Assembly: GCA_963978545.1 (NCBI GenBank)
Contig: OZ021725.1
Coordinates: 90,755,305 to 90,819,304 of the forward strand
Direction of reading: 5' to 3'
DNA length: 64,000 nucleotides
Source of the DNA: Linyphia triangularis
Taxonomy: Eukaryota; Arthropoda; Arachnida; Araneae; Linyphiidae
The position numbers and the translations under genes are program-made. Below the pieces are notes generated by a model. The model saw only the letters and a list, made by a program, of their open reading frames with translations. It was not told the origin of the DNA and did no database searches. Below are positions 34,842 to 45,706 of the stretch, piece after piece (positions within the stretch are counted from its first letter, which is position 1; each line of letters opens with the position of its first letter).

Positions 34842-35317
34842 AAACCTATTTAAAACTATAGTATTCAAATGACATCATCTGGCTTGCAATGCAGAAACCG
34901 CTTATAAGCAATCCAGAAGTTGTAGCAGTAGTGTGACCCTAATATTTATTGTTAACAGCTTTTGTAAAATGCATGACAAGAAAATTTCATACAAGAATTT
35001 GTAATTGGCTACTTTTAAATTAGAAATTTTTAATTTGCTTATTTTCAGCTCAGAAAAATAAACCCCAAAGAATTTCTCTTTGCTCCAAATAATGTCATTG
35101 AATTTATGTACAACATTTCCTTATTCTAAAGATTTTTTAAGAAATGGCTATGATATTCTGAAAATAATTATGTTTCTCTACAATATTTAAGCACAATAAC
35201 GGCTAATAAGGCCTGGACGTAGAGCTTAACGTCAAGCAGGTAGCCAGGATTTTTTTTCGGAGGGGGTTATTGTCGAAAATGTGATTAAATACATGCAACC
35301 AGTTAAACACACACACA

Positions 35318-35328
35318 CAAAAAAAAAG

Positions 35329-35366
<38 letters not shown>

Positions 35367-35421
35367 GGAAGTGGTAAAACAAGATTTCACATAATATATT
35401 TTTTTTGGGGGGGGGGGGGGG
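35318..35421. repeat. Simple-sequence cluster: (AC)n, A33, then G15
   Basis: A short AC repeat runs into a long A tract and, after 40 bp, a G tract. The adjacent AACGGCTAATAAGGCCTGG (35201-35219) and CAGCTTAACGTGGAC (35456-35470) are fragments of SINE family B. The ORFs here come from homopolymers. Confidence 0.7.
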
Positions 35422-35611
35422 TTCTGTCCTGGGGTCCCCCCTCCCATCTACGGCCCAGCTTAACGTGGACCGGAAACATGCGACTTCGCAACAACCCCTC
35501 CCCCCCAACCACATACACACTTTCCACAATCATGTACAATCACACTTGAACTTTTTTACTTTCAATTATCCATTTGTATACATAATGTAATAAAAGTATA
35601 GCGTTTATTAA

Positions 35612-35616
35612 AAAAA

Positions 35617-35647
<31 letters not shown>
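35612..35647. repeat. Long A tract
   Basis: A-rich run (TTAAAA then about 30 A), possibly a retroposon tail. Confidence 0.85.
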
Positions 35648-36499
35648 TTGCAGTTTTTTACGTTTTGGAACATCCGGATCTCAAAACAGTGATTTAGTAA
35701 AAAAGGTCTGTCTGTGTGTATTAGGGTGGTTAAAAAATATATGGGGAAATTTTTTTTTTTTTTACCTAGAGACCAGGTCACCCTCTCATTTTTTTACATC
35801 TACCCATACAAATGTTCTAGCAAAATTTCAGAATCCTACTCCAATTAAACGATGGCGCTCAATGAACAGTAAAATTTCGTATTTTGTGCTTTTTGGGGTA
35901 TTTGTAGTGGATTTGGTAATAAGTATAATTGAAAGCAATTTTCTTAAAGAAAGTTTTTATTTATACCATAATTAAAAAATGTTAAATAAATTAGTAAAAG
36001 TTAATGAAATAACTAAACAGTAGAGGGTTCCGCCCCTGCTCACAAACGCTCGTTAATCTCCCGTGCTACTCCATTATCTTTTGAAATTCTGATAAAATTG
36101 ACCCTATAAATTAGGCGATATAAAATCCTGAAAAGCATTCAAAATAAGCTATTATTACTCCTAAATACGAAATGAATAATTAATTTGTGTGGTGTTATGT
36201 AGATCAGTAGTGTTGTTTATTTCATCATAGATTACTTACAAACCACTTGGCTACATTTTTTGTAAGCCGAAAATGGTCGATCGGAATTTATCTAAATACC
36301 AAAATATCATTTTAAATCAAAAAATTCTCACTCAATAAAGACTGGACTAGCGAGTATAAATAGTGTCTAAGTTTCAGATCTATTTAAAGTTTCTAAATGT
36401 TCAGCTGTACTTAATGAACATTTTCAAACGACATTCAATCTCCTACCAAGAACAACATTTAATTGAAATCAATCGAATGAATAGTTAATAACATCTAAA

Positions 36500-37414
36500 A
36501 ATATGGGTTAAGTATGGAAATTGTAAACATCATAAATCTTGTAGATGTTGCCATTCAGATTATCGAAACCCACTGTCATTGTAGAGACATGTTCGATAAC
36601 GTAATATTGAAAAATTACCATATCAAGAGTTCTTTTTGTCACAAATTCTCCAAGACTGGCGTTATCTTTCAACATCTATAATAGCTCACACCCTTTTATA
36701 TTTCTGGAATCTTTTAAGTTATTGATTTCTGCAATACTTTTTAATTTTTCTTTTGCTGTAATTTTGTGTAAAAATATGGCCTAACCAACCAATTCAATTG
36801 AAAAATACCATATAAGCTTTTTCAAAACTTTTCCAGCTGCAATTCCAGTTTTAGAATGAATTATCTTATACTTTTTAACGTTTTTCCACAAGCTCAGGTC
36901 ACCACCAGAAGCAAGTGGGGCTTCTATCCATGTCTTTAATGTATATAAAAAAAAGCATTGAACTGTACAAAAAGCTGGAGCTACATTTCTTCTTTCTATT
37001 AATAGTTGTATGGAAACCCTCTTGCTGGTATCTGAATAGAAGGATTTAAAAATGTATAGGAGTTTAGCTATCCACGGTGGGTGATGAATAGCACCTGCTG
37101 CTCTCCAAAGGATTTTCTCTAGTGGATTGCCCAAAACGATTAATGTCAGATAGATTACTTTTTTTTTATAATCATTTCTAATCATCATAGATTTATCCAC
37201 AATTGAAAGGAAGGCTACATTTGAAACTTTAAACTCTTTAGCGTCTTCTTTCAGTTCTAAATCCTGAAAATTTATTTGTACAAATCTTTTTCAAACTGTT
37301 TTAAGTCTGTTAAAGAGAGAAACTTCTGAGAAACATGATGGTCTATAGCGCAACTTATATAACTTTGCCAATAGTAGTTCTATGACATGGTGCCGGCAGG
37401 ATAGCCACAAATGG
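36500..37414 (-). pseudogene. Decayed repeat-associated ORF of an uncharacterised animal family
   Basis: One minus-strand frame is readable for about 300 codons with three in-frame stops (TGA at 37293-37291, TAG at 36783-36781, and another TAG near 36680). Blocks in order are LSCRHHVIELLLAKLYKLRY, FKVSNVAFLSIVDKSMM, LWRAAGAIHHPPWIAKLLYI, IEAPLASGGDLSLWKNVKKY and DNASLGEFVTKRTLDMVIF. The order CRHH, then GAxHHxxWxAK, then APLAxxxDLxL, then DFVT-like resembles an uncharacterised, multi-copy ORF type I associate with repeats in arthropod and cnidarian genomes. I cannot name a biochemical function. The longest intact piece is 139 residues. Confidence 0.6.
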
Positions 37415-37425
37415 ATTAAGAGTTT

Positions 37426-37550
37426 TTAAAGGTGGAGGGGATGGATTTCAGTGGTTTTAGAAGTGTGGAGACGGGGGGGGGGGGGGACGCATGGGTATTT
37501 TTTTTTTTTTTGATAAGTGAGAGGACGCGTCAACCCACACTTTTAGCACT
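37426..37550. mobile_element. Solo end of the CAGTGCTAaAAGTGTGGG hAT family
   Basis: Inverted, this begins CAGTGCTAAAAGTGTGGGTT and continues to CCACTGAAATCCATCCCC, matching the left end of 62702-63463. It contains a G tract and a T tract. The partner end is missing. It abuts the decayed ORF at 37414. Confidence 0.65.
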
Positions 37551-38035
37551 GATGATTACTCGAGTTTTATGGGGCCAAGGAAAGAAATTATGGGTGGAAA
37601 TTGTTCGTAATATCATTTTTAAATTTATGAACCTCCATCTAGTTTCTAGATTATATTGTTTGTTTTTTTAATAAAATTTTTGAAACATTGAAAGTAGAAA
37701 ATATCGCAATTTTTTACAAAACTTTTGCATTTAAAAATCAAGCCAAATTCATGTCTTTTCCAATCAATTTGACTGAGGTTCTACTAACATCTAGTAGTTA
37801 ATGCACGTTTAAATTCTCAAATCTTTTTTTCAAAAAGATTAAATCAAACTTCAGTTATCACTGTTTAAATGAAGTTTCACGTGTCAGAAACGCGATTTTT
37901 GAGATAATGAGTAAAGTATTCAAATTTATGTTGAGATTAAAATAGTACTTCAAACTAATAAAATAACTCTCTAGCTTTCAGATGATACTATTACTTGCAA
38001 AAATTCCATCTAGAGATTATTTTAAGGAAGAAATT

Positions 38036-38133
38036 AAGGGCAGCCGAAGTCGGCTGCCCTTGAGAATTTTTGAGAACCCTTGAATTTTGAAAACCCTTGA
38101 GAATTGGAAAATCGCTGATCTGGCTGCCCCTCT
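38036..38133. mobile_element. Small foldback element with AGGGCAGCC ends
   Basis: It begins with a 12-bp stem, 2-base loop hairpin (AAGGGCAGCCGA / TCGGCTGCCCTT) and ends GATCTGGCTGCCCCT. Inside are three AACCCTTGA-type repeats. Confidence 0.5.
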
Positions 38134-38439
38134 ATACATTACATTACTTGGAGGGAAGGCTCTATTGGATTAAATTGGTTACCATGTGAATGTTGCAGCC
38201 GAAACGCGTCTCAGGAACACATGGCTGCTATTCGGAGGAGGATTCACTTTGATTGGAACTTTGTTGTTTCGTTGGAAACGTTTTTTTCCCCCTCGTGAAT
38301 TGAGTATTGAGACAAAAAGTTTGCAGTTTATCGAATTTTTTTACACTTACCCTAGAAATTGGATCGTCATTTTAGAAAATTGTCAGATATATAACTTTAG
38401 TTTTGAACTAATAAATTTAGATGCAACCCGGCTGCATTG

Positions 38440-38502
38440 GTTGTAAAACACGAATCGCCACTGTTCTGAACTACAATGAACATCAACGCCTAATCCGGAA
38501 TT
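38440..38502 (-). mobile_element. SINE family B, body half (split by a later transposon)
   Basis: The minus-oriented body block (GAACTACAATGAACATC, then CGCCTAATCCGGAATT) stops exactly at the CAGGGCC transposon end. It resumes at 39753 with the box B and box A half. Confidence 0.75.
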
Positions 38503-39752
38503 CAGGGCCTATTCGAACGGGTAATCGTGGCTTATTTGGGCAGTCGTAAATTCAAAATTGGGCAGTCTTAAAAAATAAAAAACACAAAAACAAATAAAAC
38601 AAAGACAAATAATTGTTTCACTTTTATTTTGTAACAATGTGGTACCTTCAAATATTTTACAATGAAATCATATTTTCGGAAGGCAAATAACAAGGCATAC
38701 GCCTAAAATCAAAGCTGAGAGTTATCAAAATCTCCGCTTCAAGCCAGGACGAGCCGGTCCTACCTGAGCTTAAAACCTTTTTGAACAGAAAGATTTGGAG
38801 AAAGCACAGGATGTCTTCTTTTCTCCTTGACCTTGCAATAGGAAGTGGATTAGGTTGGTTGTATTCAGATTATCTGGCGCCGTCAGCAACACGAGGGCTA
38901 TAATGCGCCGAAACATTCGTCATTTGACAAACCAATATACATTTACAAACACCCATGCCCAACACGGGACTCGAACCCGCAACCTCGAGGTCTAGAAGCC
39001 AGCACGCTAACCACTATACCGTTTGGTCGGCGGAAGTGGATTAGGAATGTTAACTGACGGTAGTGTCCAGTGTCAGTTGATCAGCTCTCCCTACAAGCTT
39101 TGGGATATCTTGTCCCATCCATTTCATCAGTCGTAAGAAAACCCCTATTTTAATTCAATAATTCTTCAGTTCGGCTGTTGGCGGTGAATAACACTCCCAT
39201 TGTGTGCCCCGTTCTTTAGAATTTTCTTGGGAGACGCTTACTGTATTTTTAGGAGGTGGGCGACAACAGTTGTTTTGATGAAACTTGTTTGTGATTCCGC
39301 AAGTCACAAGAAGACAAATAAAAACAGCAATGAATAGTTGACAAGAGGGAAGCTGATTTTAGACACAGTATCTTTTCTTTCTGAAGAAGGTGGATGATAG
39401 CTATTCAATGTTTGTCTTGTAAGTGTAAATAATCTTCTAATGTTTGGAATCAAAAACATTGAATTTGTATTCACGATTGTTTAGCTGTCTTTTGCGTCTT
39501 TGTAATGAAAGGCATTTCAATTTCTTTCATAAGAAAAATATTGTAGAAATATATAAAGATAAATAAATATTAATCGATTAACCTCATGAAGTAGGGTAAC
39601 AGAAACCTCGTTTTAATATTTGAGTATTACTGTTTTATTCAAAGATAAATTATCGAATTTTATTGTTTCAAATTAATTTGCTATATGGGTTGAAGGGGGT
39701 GAGGGAGTTTGGGCTTTTGTGCAGTCGTAAATTTTCCTTAGAATAGGCCTTG
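38503..39752. mobile_element. 1250-bp hAT-like element inserted into a SINE
   Basis: The ends are CAGGGCCTATTCGAACGG and, inverted, CAAGGCCTATTCTAAGG. The flanking 8-bp duplication is diverged (CCGGAATT / CTGGGATT, 6 of 8). GGGCAGTCGTAAATTC and TGCAGTCGTAAATTTT occur just inside the two ends in direct orientation. No transposase was recognised. It carries SINE A at 38855-39031. Confidence 0.75.
38855..39031 (-). mobile_element. SINE family A
   Basis: Minus-oriented copy of the family at 8837, bounded by a perfect 14-bp target duplication GGAAGTGGATTAGG (38841-38854 and 39032-39045). It is inserted inside the hAT-like element. Confidence 0.92.
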
Positions 39753-39815
39753 CTGGGATTCGGACTTGGCACCTTTGGTATGCGAGGCTAGAGCTCTAAT
39801 CTCGCAGCCATCAGA
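39753..39815 (-). mobile_element. SINE family B, tRNA-like head half
   Basis: Carries the inverted box B (GGGATTCGGACTTGGCACC) and head (GCATACCAAA and CAGAGCTCTAAT counterparts). Continuous with 38440-38502 once the transposon is removed. Confidence 0.75.
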
Positions 39816-40519
39816 AGGAACTAATCCTTTGGACTTTATTTAGGAGCACTTTGACTGACGAAGATATATGTATAGGACTTTTAAAAGACTTATTGTGTAA
39901 AAACATGAGATTAAAAACATTTCCTACAAAGACTAACTTGTGACTTGTTGGATATTTCATTTACACCCTTTGTGGAACAATGCGATTCGATTTTTTTTTT
40001 CATTCTTGACGATAGAAAGTGTGATTTATAACTAATTGATTTTCTAATAGTTTTTAACGAGTAATCAATTACAAGATAACGCTGACTTTTCTAATACTTG
40101 AAATTGTGTTACGAATAAAAAATCTTTGTGTATTGAACCTTGTGAACTAAAATAGGAATGTTCCTCTTAGTTTATTTTTTAATTAAGTTCAATGGCTCAC
40201 AAAACTTCTTTAAACAGTGAACTCGCTAAGAAGCTTTAATTAAGGCTTCAATGTGCTGCATAGACTTAAGAATATTAGCTAGACGGTGTGTAGTTTGCAA
40301 TGTGTAGTGAAGATGCAATGTGATGCAATTGATCAACAAACGAAGAAGAATATATAGTGCATCTTGGGAAAAATCATTGAATACTGTAGAAATGTTCATA
40401 TTTTGTGCAATATTTGGTGGTCATGTGAAATTTAACAGGTGGAGTTCAATAACCTTTGGTTCAATAACAGGTGGAGTTCAATAACTTTCACAAGTATGTG
40501 ATATTTTTTCAAATTTTCT

Positions 40520-40672
40520 CTGTCAAACCCCGTTAATGCGAATTCGAGTAACATAAAATCCCGTTCAACGCGAAATCAGTAGTTTTCCGTACAATGAAGC
40601 TTAAACTTTACGTTAATTTATCCGTTTAACACGAAATCGTATATCATGCGATTCCGCTTAAAATGAATTTTT
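40520..40672. mobile_element. Possible pogo/Tigger-type transposon end
   Basis: CTGTCAAACCCCGTTAATGC, then repeats of CCGTTCAACGCGAAATC, CCGTTTAACACGAAATC and TTCCGCTTAAAATGAA resemble the subterminal pattern of pogo-like elements (CCGTTAATNCGAA). A partner end was not found. Confidence 0.4.
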
Positions 40673-40714
40673 TTTTATCAAAATGCTTTTTCTAGATACT
40701 CTTCATTACTTAAG

Positions 40715-40898
40715 TTGGTTGTTTTCAGATTATCTACCCCCGTCAGCAACACGAGGGCTATAATGAGTCGAAACATTCGTCATTTGACAAGCCAACATAC
40801 ATTTACAAACACCCATGCCTTACCATTGCCACGGGACTCGAACACGCAACCTCGCGGTCTAGAAGCTAGCACGCTAACCACTATACCGTTTGATCGGC
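40715..40898 (-). mobile_element. SINE family A
   Basis: Full minus-oriented copy with a perfect 14-bp target duplication CTTCATTACTTAAG (40701-40714 and 40899-40912). Confidence 0.92.
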
Positions 40899-40934
40899 CT
40901 TCATTACTTAAGACGAAATGTAAGGCTGATATGA

Positions 40935-41107
40935 TTGTTTGGTTGTTTTTAGATTATCTGGTGCCGTCAGCAACACAAGGGCTATTATGCGCCGAAACAT
41001 TCGTCATTTGACAAGCCAACATACATTTATAAATACCCATGCCTTACACGGGACTCGAACCCGCAACTTTGCGGTCTAGAAGCTAGCACGCTAACCACTA
41101 TACCGTT
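40935..41107 (-). mobile_element. SINE family A, slightly 5'-truncated
   Basis: Minus-oriented copy lacking the last few bases of the tRNA-like head. The duplication TAAGGCTGATATGA / TAAGGGTGATATGA (13 of 14) flanks it. Confidence 0.9.
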
Positions 41108-41780
41108 TAAGGGTGATATGAAAACATTCCTCAGGGTGAAACCCTATGAAACTGGAAAAGTGCCCGAGGGATAAAACTTAAAATCGCTATGAAATTAACT
41201 GATTTCAGTGCTAATCTAGACGGCATCCTTCCTGAAACTGGTTTTGTGATATTATGACGTCACGTGTACCTCTCTTGTATCTAACTGTAAAAGTTTAGAA
41301 ACTATAAAGTTGCATAAACTACGTCGCATTTATATTTTGAATCTCGTTAATATAAGTCGGAAGAAGCAATCTTTTCGTTAAAAACAAAGCAAAAAAATTG
41401 AAAGGAAATTAATGATAAAGTCTTTAGAATAATAATAAAAAAAAAAAATATCTACGACATAAGAAACGATGTCACTGATGAAACCTCATAGTCATCAAAG
41501 ATTATAAAAAGTTGATCTGAGCCCGAAATTACTCAAATAAGTTGCAACTGCACTTAAAAGTTGGTAATGTATATAAATGAATTATCCTATAAATTTTGTT
41601 TTATCTTTTAATTTTTACATATTTATTAGCATATTCTTTTATTTCCTTATAATAGGAGAGTGATATTTCTGGTATTACTGTGAAGATGCTATCCTTCTCT
41701 GGTATTACAGCCTAGTACAAGCCGTCCCAATTATTTCTTACCATTTGATTCTATCCGATGCCATGGCTCTCCAGTTTGTG

Positions 41781-41968
41781 GCCCACCTGATGGTTGTGTG
41801 GTTAAAACTCTGGCCCCGCATGCCAAAGGAAAGGTGCCGGGTTCGAATCCTGAGGTAGGCATGGATTTTCATTGTGGTTCGGATTGCACGTTAAGCTGTA
41901 TGTTCCGGCATGATTAGCCGTCAGCGAGCATAAAAATAGATTGTTGAGCGTACAAACCAACAAACACA
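41781..41968 (+). mobile_element. SINE family B
   Basis: Complete plus-oriented copy: CCTGATGGTTGTGTGGTT, box B CCGGGTTCGAATCCT, tail ending AACCAACAAACACA. Target duplication CCAGTTTGTG / CCAGTTTATG (9 of 10). Confidence 0.9.
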
Positions 41969-42429
41969 CCAGTTTATGCTGCACAAAATCTTAAGTTTTC
42001 CCCCAGTTGTTTAGAAGATGTTACCTATATAATTTTATAGTTGGTAGGTTTACAACATTTGGTTTTCCTAAAGGAAAGACATTGTGAATACCATACACTG
42101 CTGAAGATAATTTTACATAAAATAAATGAAGCTTACTAAATTATAAAATTTATAAAGATATGTATAATTGGCACTTAACTGAAAAAAGTAGTTTGTTTTC
42201 AATTCGTTTAAAATTCTGAAATGTCATCAAGGAAACCGAGTTTAACTATGCAAGATTTTCTTATCATATACTATTCCATTTGGGATGCACAAATGGGAAG
42301 CATTTATCTATTAAATCCCCTCCGGCTCGGAAAAGTAATAACCGAATATTCCTACGCAATGCAATCAAACAACAATTTAACACTTTGTACTAAAGAGGTG
42401 ACACTTACCACATAATTTTATGCCTCAAT

Positions 42430-42589
42430 TCGAGAGGACCACTAGGTTTGATGCGAACATTCGATGCAAGGCCAATGACTGAGTTTAGTTTCTTTGAAGC
42501 GGATCTGTAACCGTGAACCAAACAAAAATGGCGGGAAACGTCTCGAGTTGCTGGTCCCTCTTCGCGAAAAAGGCCTGGAGTACAAAGGG
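42430..42589. mobile_element. 5'-truncated piggyBac-type MITE
   Basis: Aligns with 15830-15995 (GAGAGGACCACTAGG, TTCGATGCAAGGCCAATGAC, AAAAAGGCCTGGAGTACAAA) and ends GGG|TTAA at 42590-42593. The left terminal repeat is missing. Confidence 0.8.
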
Positions 42590-43469
42590 TTAACACACAA
42601 GATAAATTCACTACTTCGTTAAAAAAGTGTTCTTTTCGGCAACTCGAAAGTGAGGAGACACGTGCCAAATATGTATATTTTCTCTACATGCCTCTTCATT
42701 TTAACCCCATCACGTGTTTCAGCTTGGTTTGAATTCTCGTTGTTTAATCAAAGTAGGAGCCCGCAGTCTAATGTTTATTGAAAGTCTATGGTGCGCACAA
42801 CTTCAGGTATAGCGATAATTCAGACAGACACACTAGCGCAGAGTGGATATTTTTGATCATATTAGTTTATTAGTGATTGTTTTACAGTGAAATAATCTAA
42901 CCAAATTTGTTCTTTATGTTTGGAATAATCATAATCGAAATTTGGCGAAGAACCTTTTAGCGAGATAAGCTAGGCTATGCTTGCTTGTTAAGCAATGAAC
43001 AGGGGCGTACTGGGACATAAAATCGGCCCCGGTGATTTTCAATATAATCATTGATCAAATTTTAATAAGTAAAATATGTTATTATTTAAATATTTATATT
43101 AATGATCAATGTCAATAATTAAAGAGTTTTATTAATTAATTTTAATAATTAAATTGTTTTAATAATATATGTTTAATGAAATCCATTTTTTTCTGTATCA
43201 ACTATATAGTTATACTTCCTTTGAGTAAATTTGGTTTCAACAAACCATTGATTGTTTATTGTAAAGAACGAAATCTAGATTGCAAAATAGAGGAAATCCA
43301 GGTATGTAACTAGGTATTTTTATTAGAAAATGATATCCGAAATCAAAGTATGCAGGTTGTCCACAAATTAAAGTTCAAATTTCGAAGAGATGTAAAAAGT
43401 CATTGTTCAGACAGGGACGAAGAAAATAGAAATTTGAAATACTCGAAGAAGTGGGAAACGGTAAGGCTT

Positions 43470-43472
<3 letters not shown>

Positions 43473-43503
<31 letters not shown>
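43473..43503. repeat. A31 tract
   Basis: Uninterrupted run of A. Responsible for the poly-lysine ORF across it. Confidence 0.95.
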
Positions 43504-43505
<2 letters not shown>

Positions 43506-43964
43506 ATTTCGAACCATTTTTCTTATGCCATAAGATCGCTTTCTGAAAGCTATGATTTGCATGAGAAATAATGCCATGCATTTGACATAAAGATTTTCGA
43601 GAGTTGAACTTTAATTTTAATCTCTCCGGAGTGATTACATTAAAAGTTAAACTTTCAAAAAGCTGTACAAAATAATCACGTCAGAATTCCTAAAATTTTA
43701 CTGAATACACTCGAAAGGGTAAAAGTTATGTTATAAGGGGAAAAAACAAAATAAAATAATAATGATAATTCGAAATAGTTTTAATGGCATAAAGATCTGC
43801 TCCTTCTTTGAGTATATATTCAAGTAAAACTTCAGCTCGTTCGGCTCAATGTATTTTTTTAGTTTTTTTAAAGTTGAACTTCAATTGTGGACACCTATAT
43901 ATTTATCCTTAAAAGTTATAAAATTAAGTAAAAAATCGTAATACAATAGTGTAGAGCAAGGGTC

Positions 43965-44011
43965 GGCAGGCCACGAGTCCGGAGTCGCATGCGGCTCTTC
44001 TCATGAATATT
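43965..44011. mobile_element. Possible hAT terminal fragment
   Basis: AGCAAGGGTCGGCAGGCCAC followed by GCATGCGGCTCTTC resembles the terminal block of hAT elements of the GGGTCGGCAA...GCGGCTCTT type. No partner end was seen. Confidence 0.35.
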
Positions 44012-44069
44012 TGAGGATCTTTGAGTTCTAAGTAACTCAACCTAAGAATAATTAAACAATACACTGTAA

Positions 44070-44290
44070 ATGCTGGTGTCTTAAATTTAGACACAAAATG
44101 TCTGAAAAATTCATTTCAGACACATTAGGTGACTTATTTTGCACAAAGGTGGTTTACTTCTTCGAATTTCAGACATTACACGGGTCTTAAATTGCTTTCA
44201 GTCACAACAAGTAACTGAAAATAAGACACTTCGAACCAAATTCAGACATTTCCAAAATTCAGACGCTTCTCTCTTTCAGACAGTACGACC
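44070..44290. repeat. Left subterminal TCAGACA/AAGACAC motif array
   Basis: At least seven TTCAGACA-type and several AAGACAC/GTCTTAAA-type heptamers within about 220 bp. Mirrored at 48650-48840. Confidence 0.75.
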
Positions 44291-44474
44291 ATGGGCCGTA
44301 GCAATTATATCATTCAAGTTCAGTTACCAACTAAAAGGAATACCTTTAAATTTTGAAGGATCCCAAAAAAAGTGTTGTTTTTCACAGAAATCCAAAGTTG
44401 TTGTTGTGATTTTCCATGTATCGAACCTGGCAACACTCTCGCCAGTTGAGAAACGTAAACAAAACATGTAGCAC

Positions 44475-45358
44475 ATTTGAACCTCTCGCGGCATTGCTTA
44501 GCATCCCGATGTCAACAAACAAACGAGATGGTGAGTGAATACGTTTAGGCCCTCAAACATCTAAGCAAGAACTGTGAATTCAAAGCTGTTACTGCTGAAC
44601 TCTATAAAAACGAATACATTCGTGATGCATTTATAAGGGGATTAAAGAGCTCCCGTATCCGCGAACGTTTACTTGAAAACTCTTCTGTTACCTTAGAAAT
44701 GGCTGTCGACCAAGCTCATGCCCTCGAACTGGCGGAATCTCATTCTGCATCATACCTCACTGTACCTCAGCCGATGACTTCTGCTGCAGTGGAAACTGCC
44801 GAGTCTGATAAAAAACTCGAGGAAGAGCAAGTTGCTGCTGTCTCCCGCTCTGGTTCATGTTTCTTCTGTGGCTATGATCGTCACCCTCGAAGCGCTTGCC
44901 CAGCCAAAAATGTAGTTTGTAACAAGTGCGGCAAGAAAGGACATTTTCAGCGGGTATGTAAAGCTAAAAATTCTCGTGGTTCTGGAAATGTAGCTTTTGC
45001 ACATTTTGTGTTAGGCCTCCCTTAGAAATCTGTGCTTTGACCAAGGCTGATGCCCCACCAGTCTCCTTGTTCTCAAATCTTACGCCTGACTGTAGACCCA
45101 TTCAAACAAAATCAAGACGTCTTCCCTCAGAGGATCGTGAATTTATTGCTAAAGAAGTGGACAGACTCATCAATGAAGGAGTCATCGAACAAAGCAATTC
45201 CCCATGGAGAGCCCAAGCATTTGTCATCAAAGGAGATAATAAAAAATCTCGAATGGTCATAGACTACTCCCAGACAATTAATAGATTTACTATGTTGGAT
45301 GCCTATACGCTTCCCAAAATAGAGGAACTCATCTCCCAGATCGCAACCTATCGAGTTA
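44475..45358 (+). pseudogene. Ty3/gypsy gag-pol fragment, protease region missing
   Basis: The gag end is readable from about 44528 with one in-frame TAG at 44546-44548, then through 44699-45025: blocks YIRDAFIRGLKSSRIRERLL and LEMAVDQAHALELAES. Two CCHC zinc knuckles follow, CFFCGYDRHPRSAC and CNKCGKKGHFQRVC. After a stop and a frame change, the start of reverse transcriptase follows (45037 onward): SRRLPSEDREFIAKEVDRL, EGVIEQSNSPWRAQAFVIK, RMVIDYSQTINRF and DAYTLPKIEELISQIA. The aspartic protease that should sit between gag and RT is absent. The RT breaks off before its catalytic YxDD region. No LTRs were found at its edges, so it is a dead, internally deleted fragment inside the CACTA-like element. 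Confidence 0.9.
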
Positions 45359-45360
45359 GC

Positions 45361-45706
45361 TCACATTCGCTCCAAAGTAGTGGGTACCGAACAACTGAAT
45401 CATGCTGTCATCTATCGGCGCCTTCAGAAAAATTTACTGCACGACCTCCACACTACCAACTCAGCAAGCAACTTTTTCTCTCACACAACCACTCAACTCT
45501 CATGTAACAAACTCAACTCGCACACAAGCAACTCAATCGTTCGACCCCTTCGCAACTCACTGCGACGTGTCTATGTTGTGGTCTCGTGTACAAATGACAG
45601 ATACAACAACTAGGCACTAGTGGTTCTTTTTGCCTAGCGGTAAGCATGCCTATCTACTGACCTAGGAGTCCTGGGTTCGAATCCCGTTGGCGCACATTCG
45701 CTCCAG
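45361..45706 (+). mobile_element. Insertion flanked by CACATTCGCTCCA repeats, ending in a tRNA-derived SINE (family C)
   Basis: CACATTCGCTCCA occurs at both edges (45362-45374 and 45694-45706), like a 13-bp target duplication. The 3' third is tRNA-like: TGCCTAGCGGTAAGCATG (box A region) and GGGTTCGAATCCCG (box B). The sequence upstream of the tRNA-like part (GTGGTCTCG...AATGACAGATACAAC) is shared with 51466-51575. Confidence 0.65.

Noticed and set aside
35203..35590. ORFs rich in Phe, Pro or Gly
   Set aside because: Produced by A, T and G homopolymers.
45361..45507. Continuation of gypsy reverse transcriptase past residue ~105 of the 45037 ORF
   Set aside because: After the IATYRV block the reading no longer resembles RT, and the sequence belongs to the following insertion.
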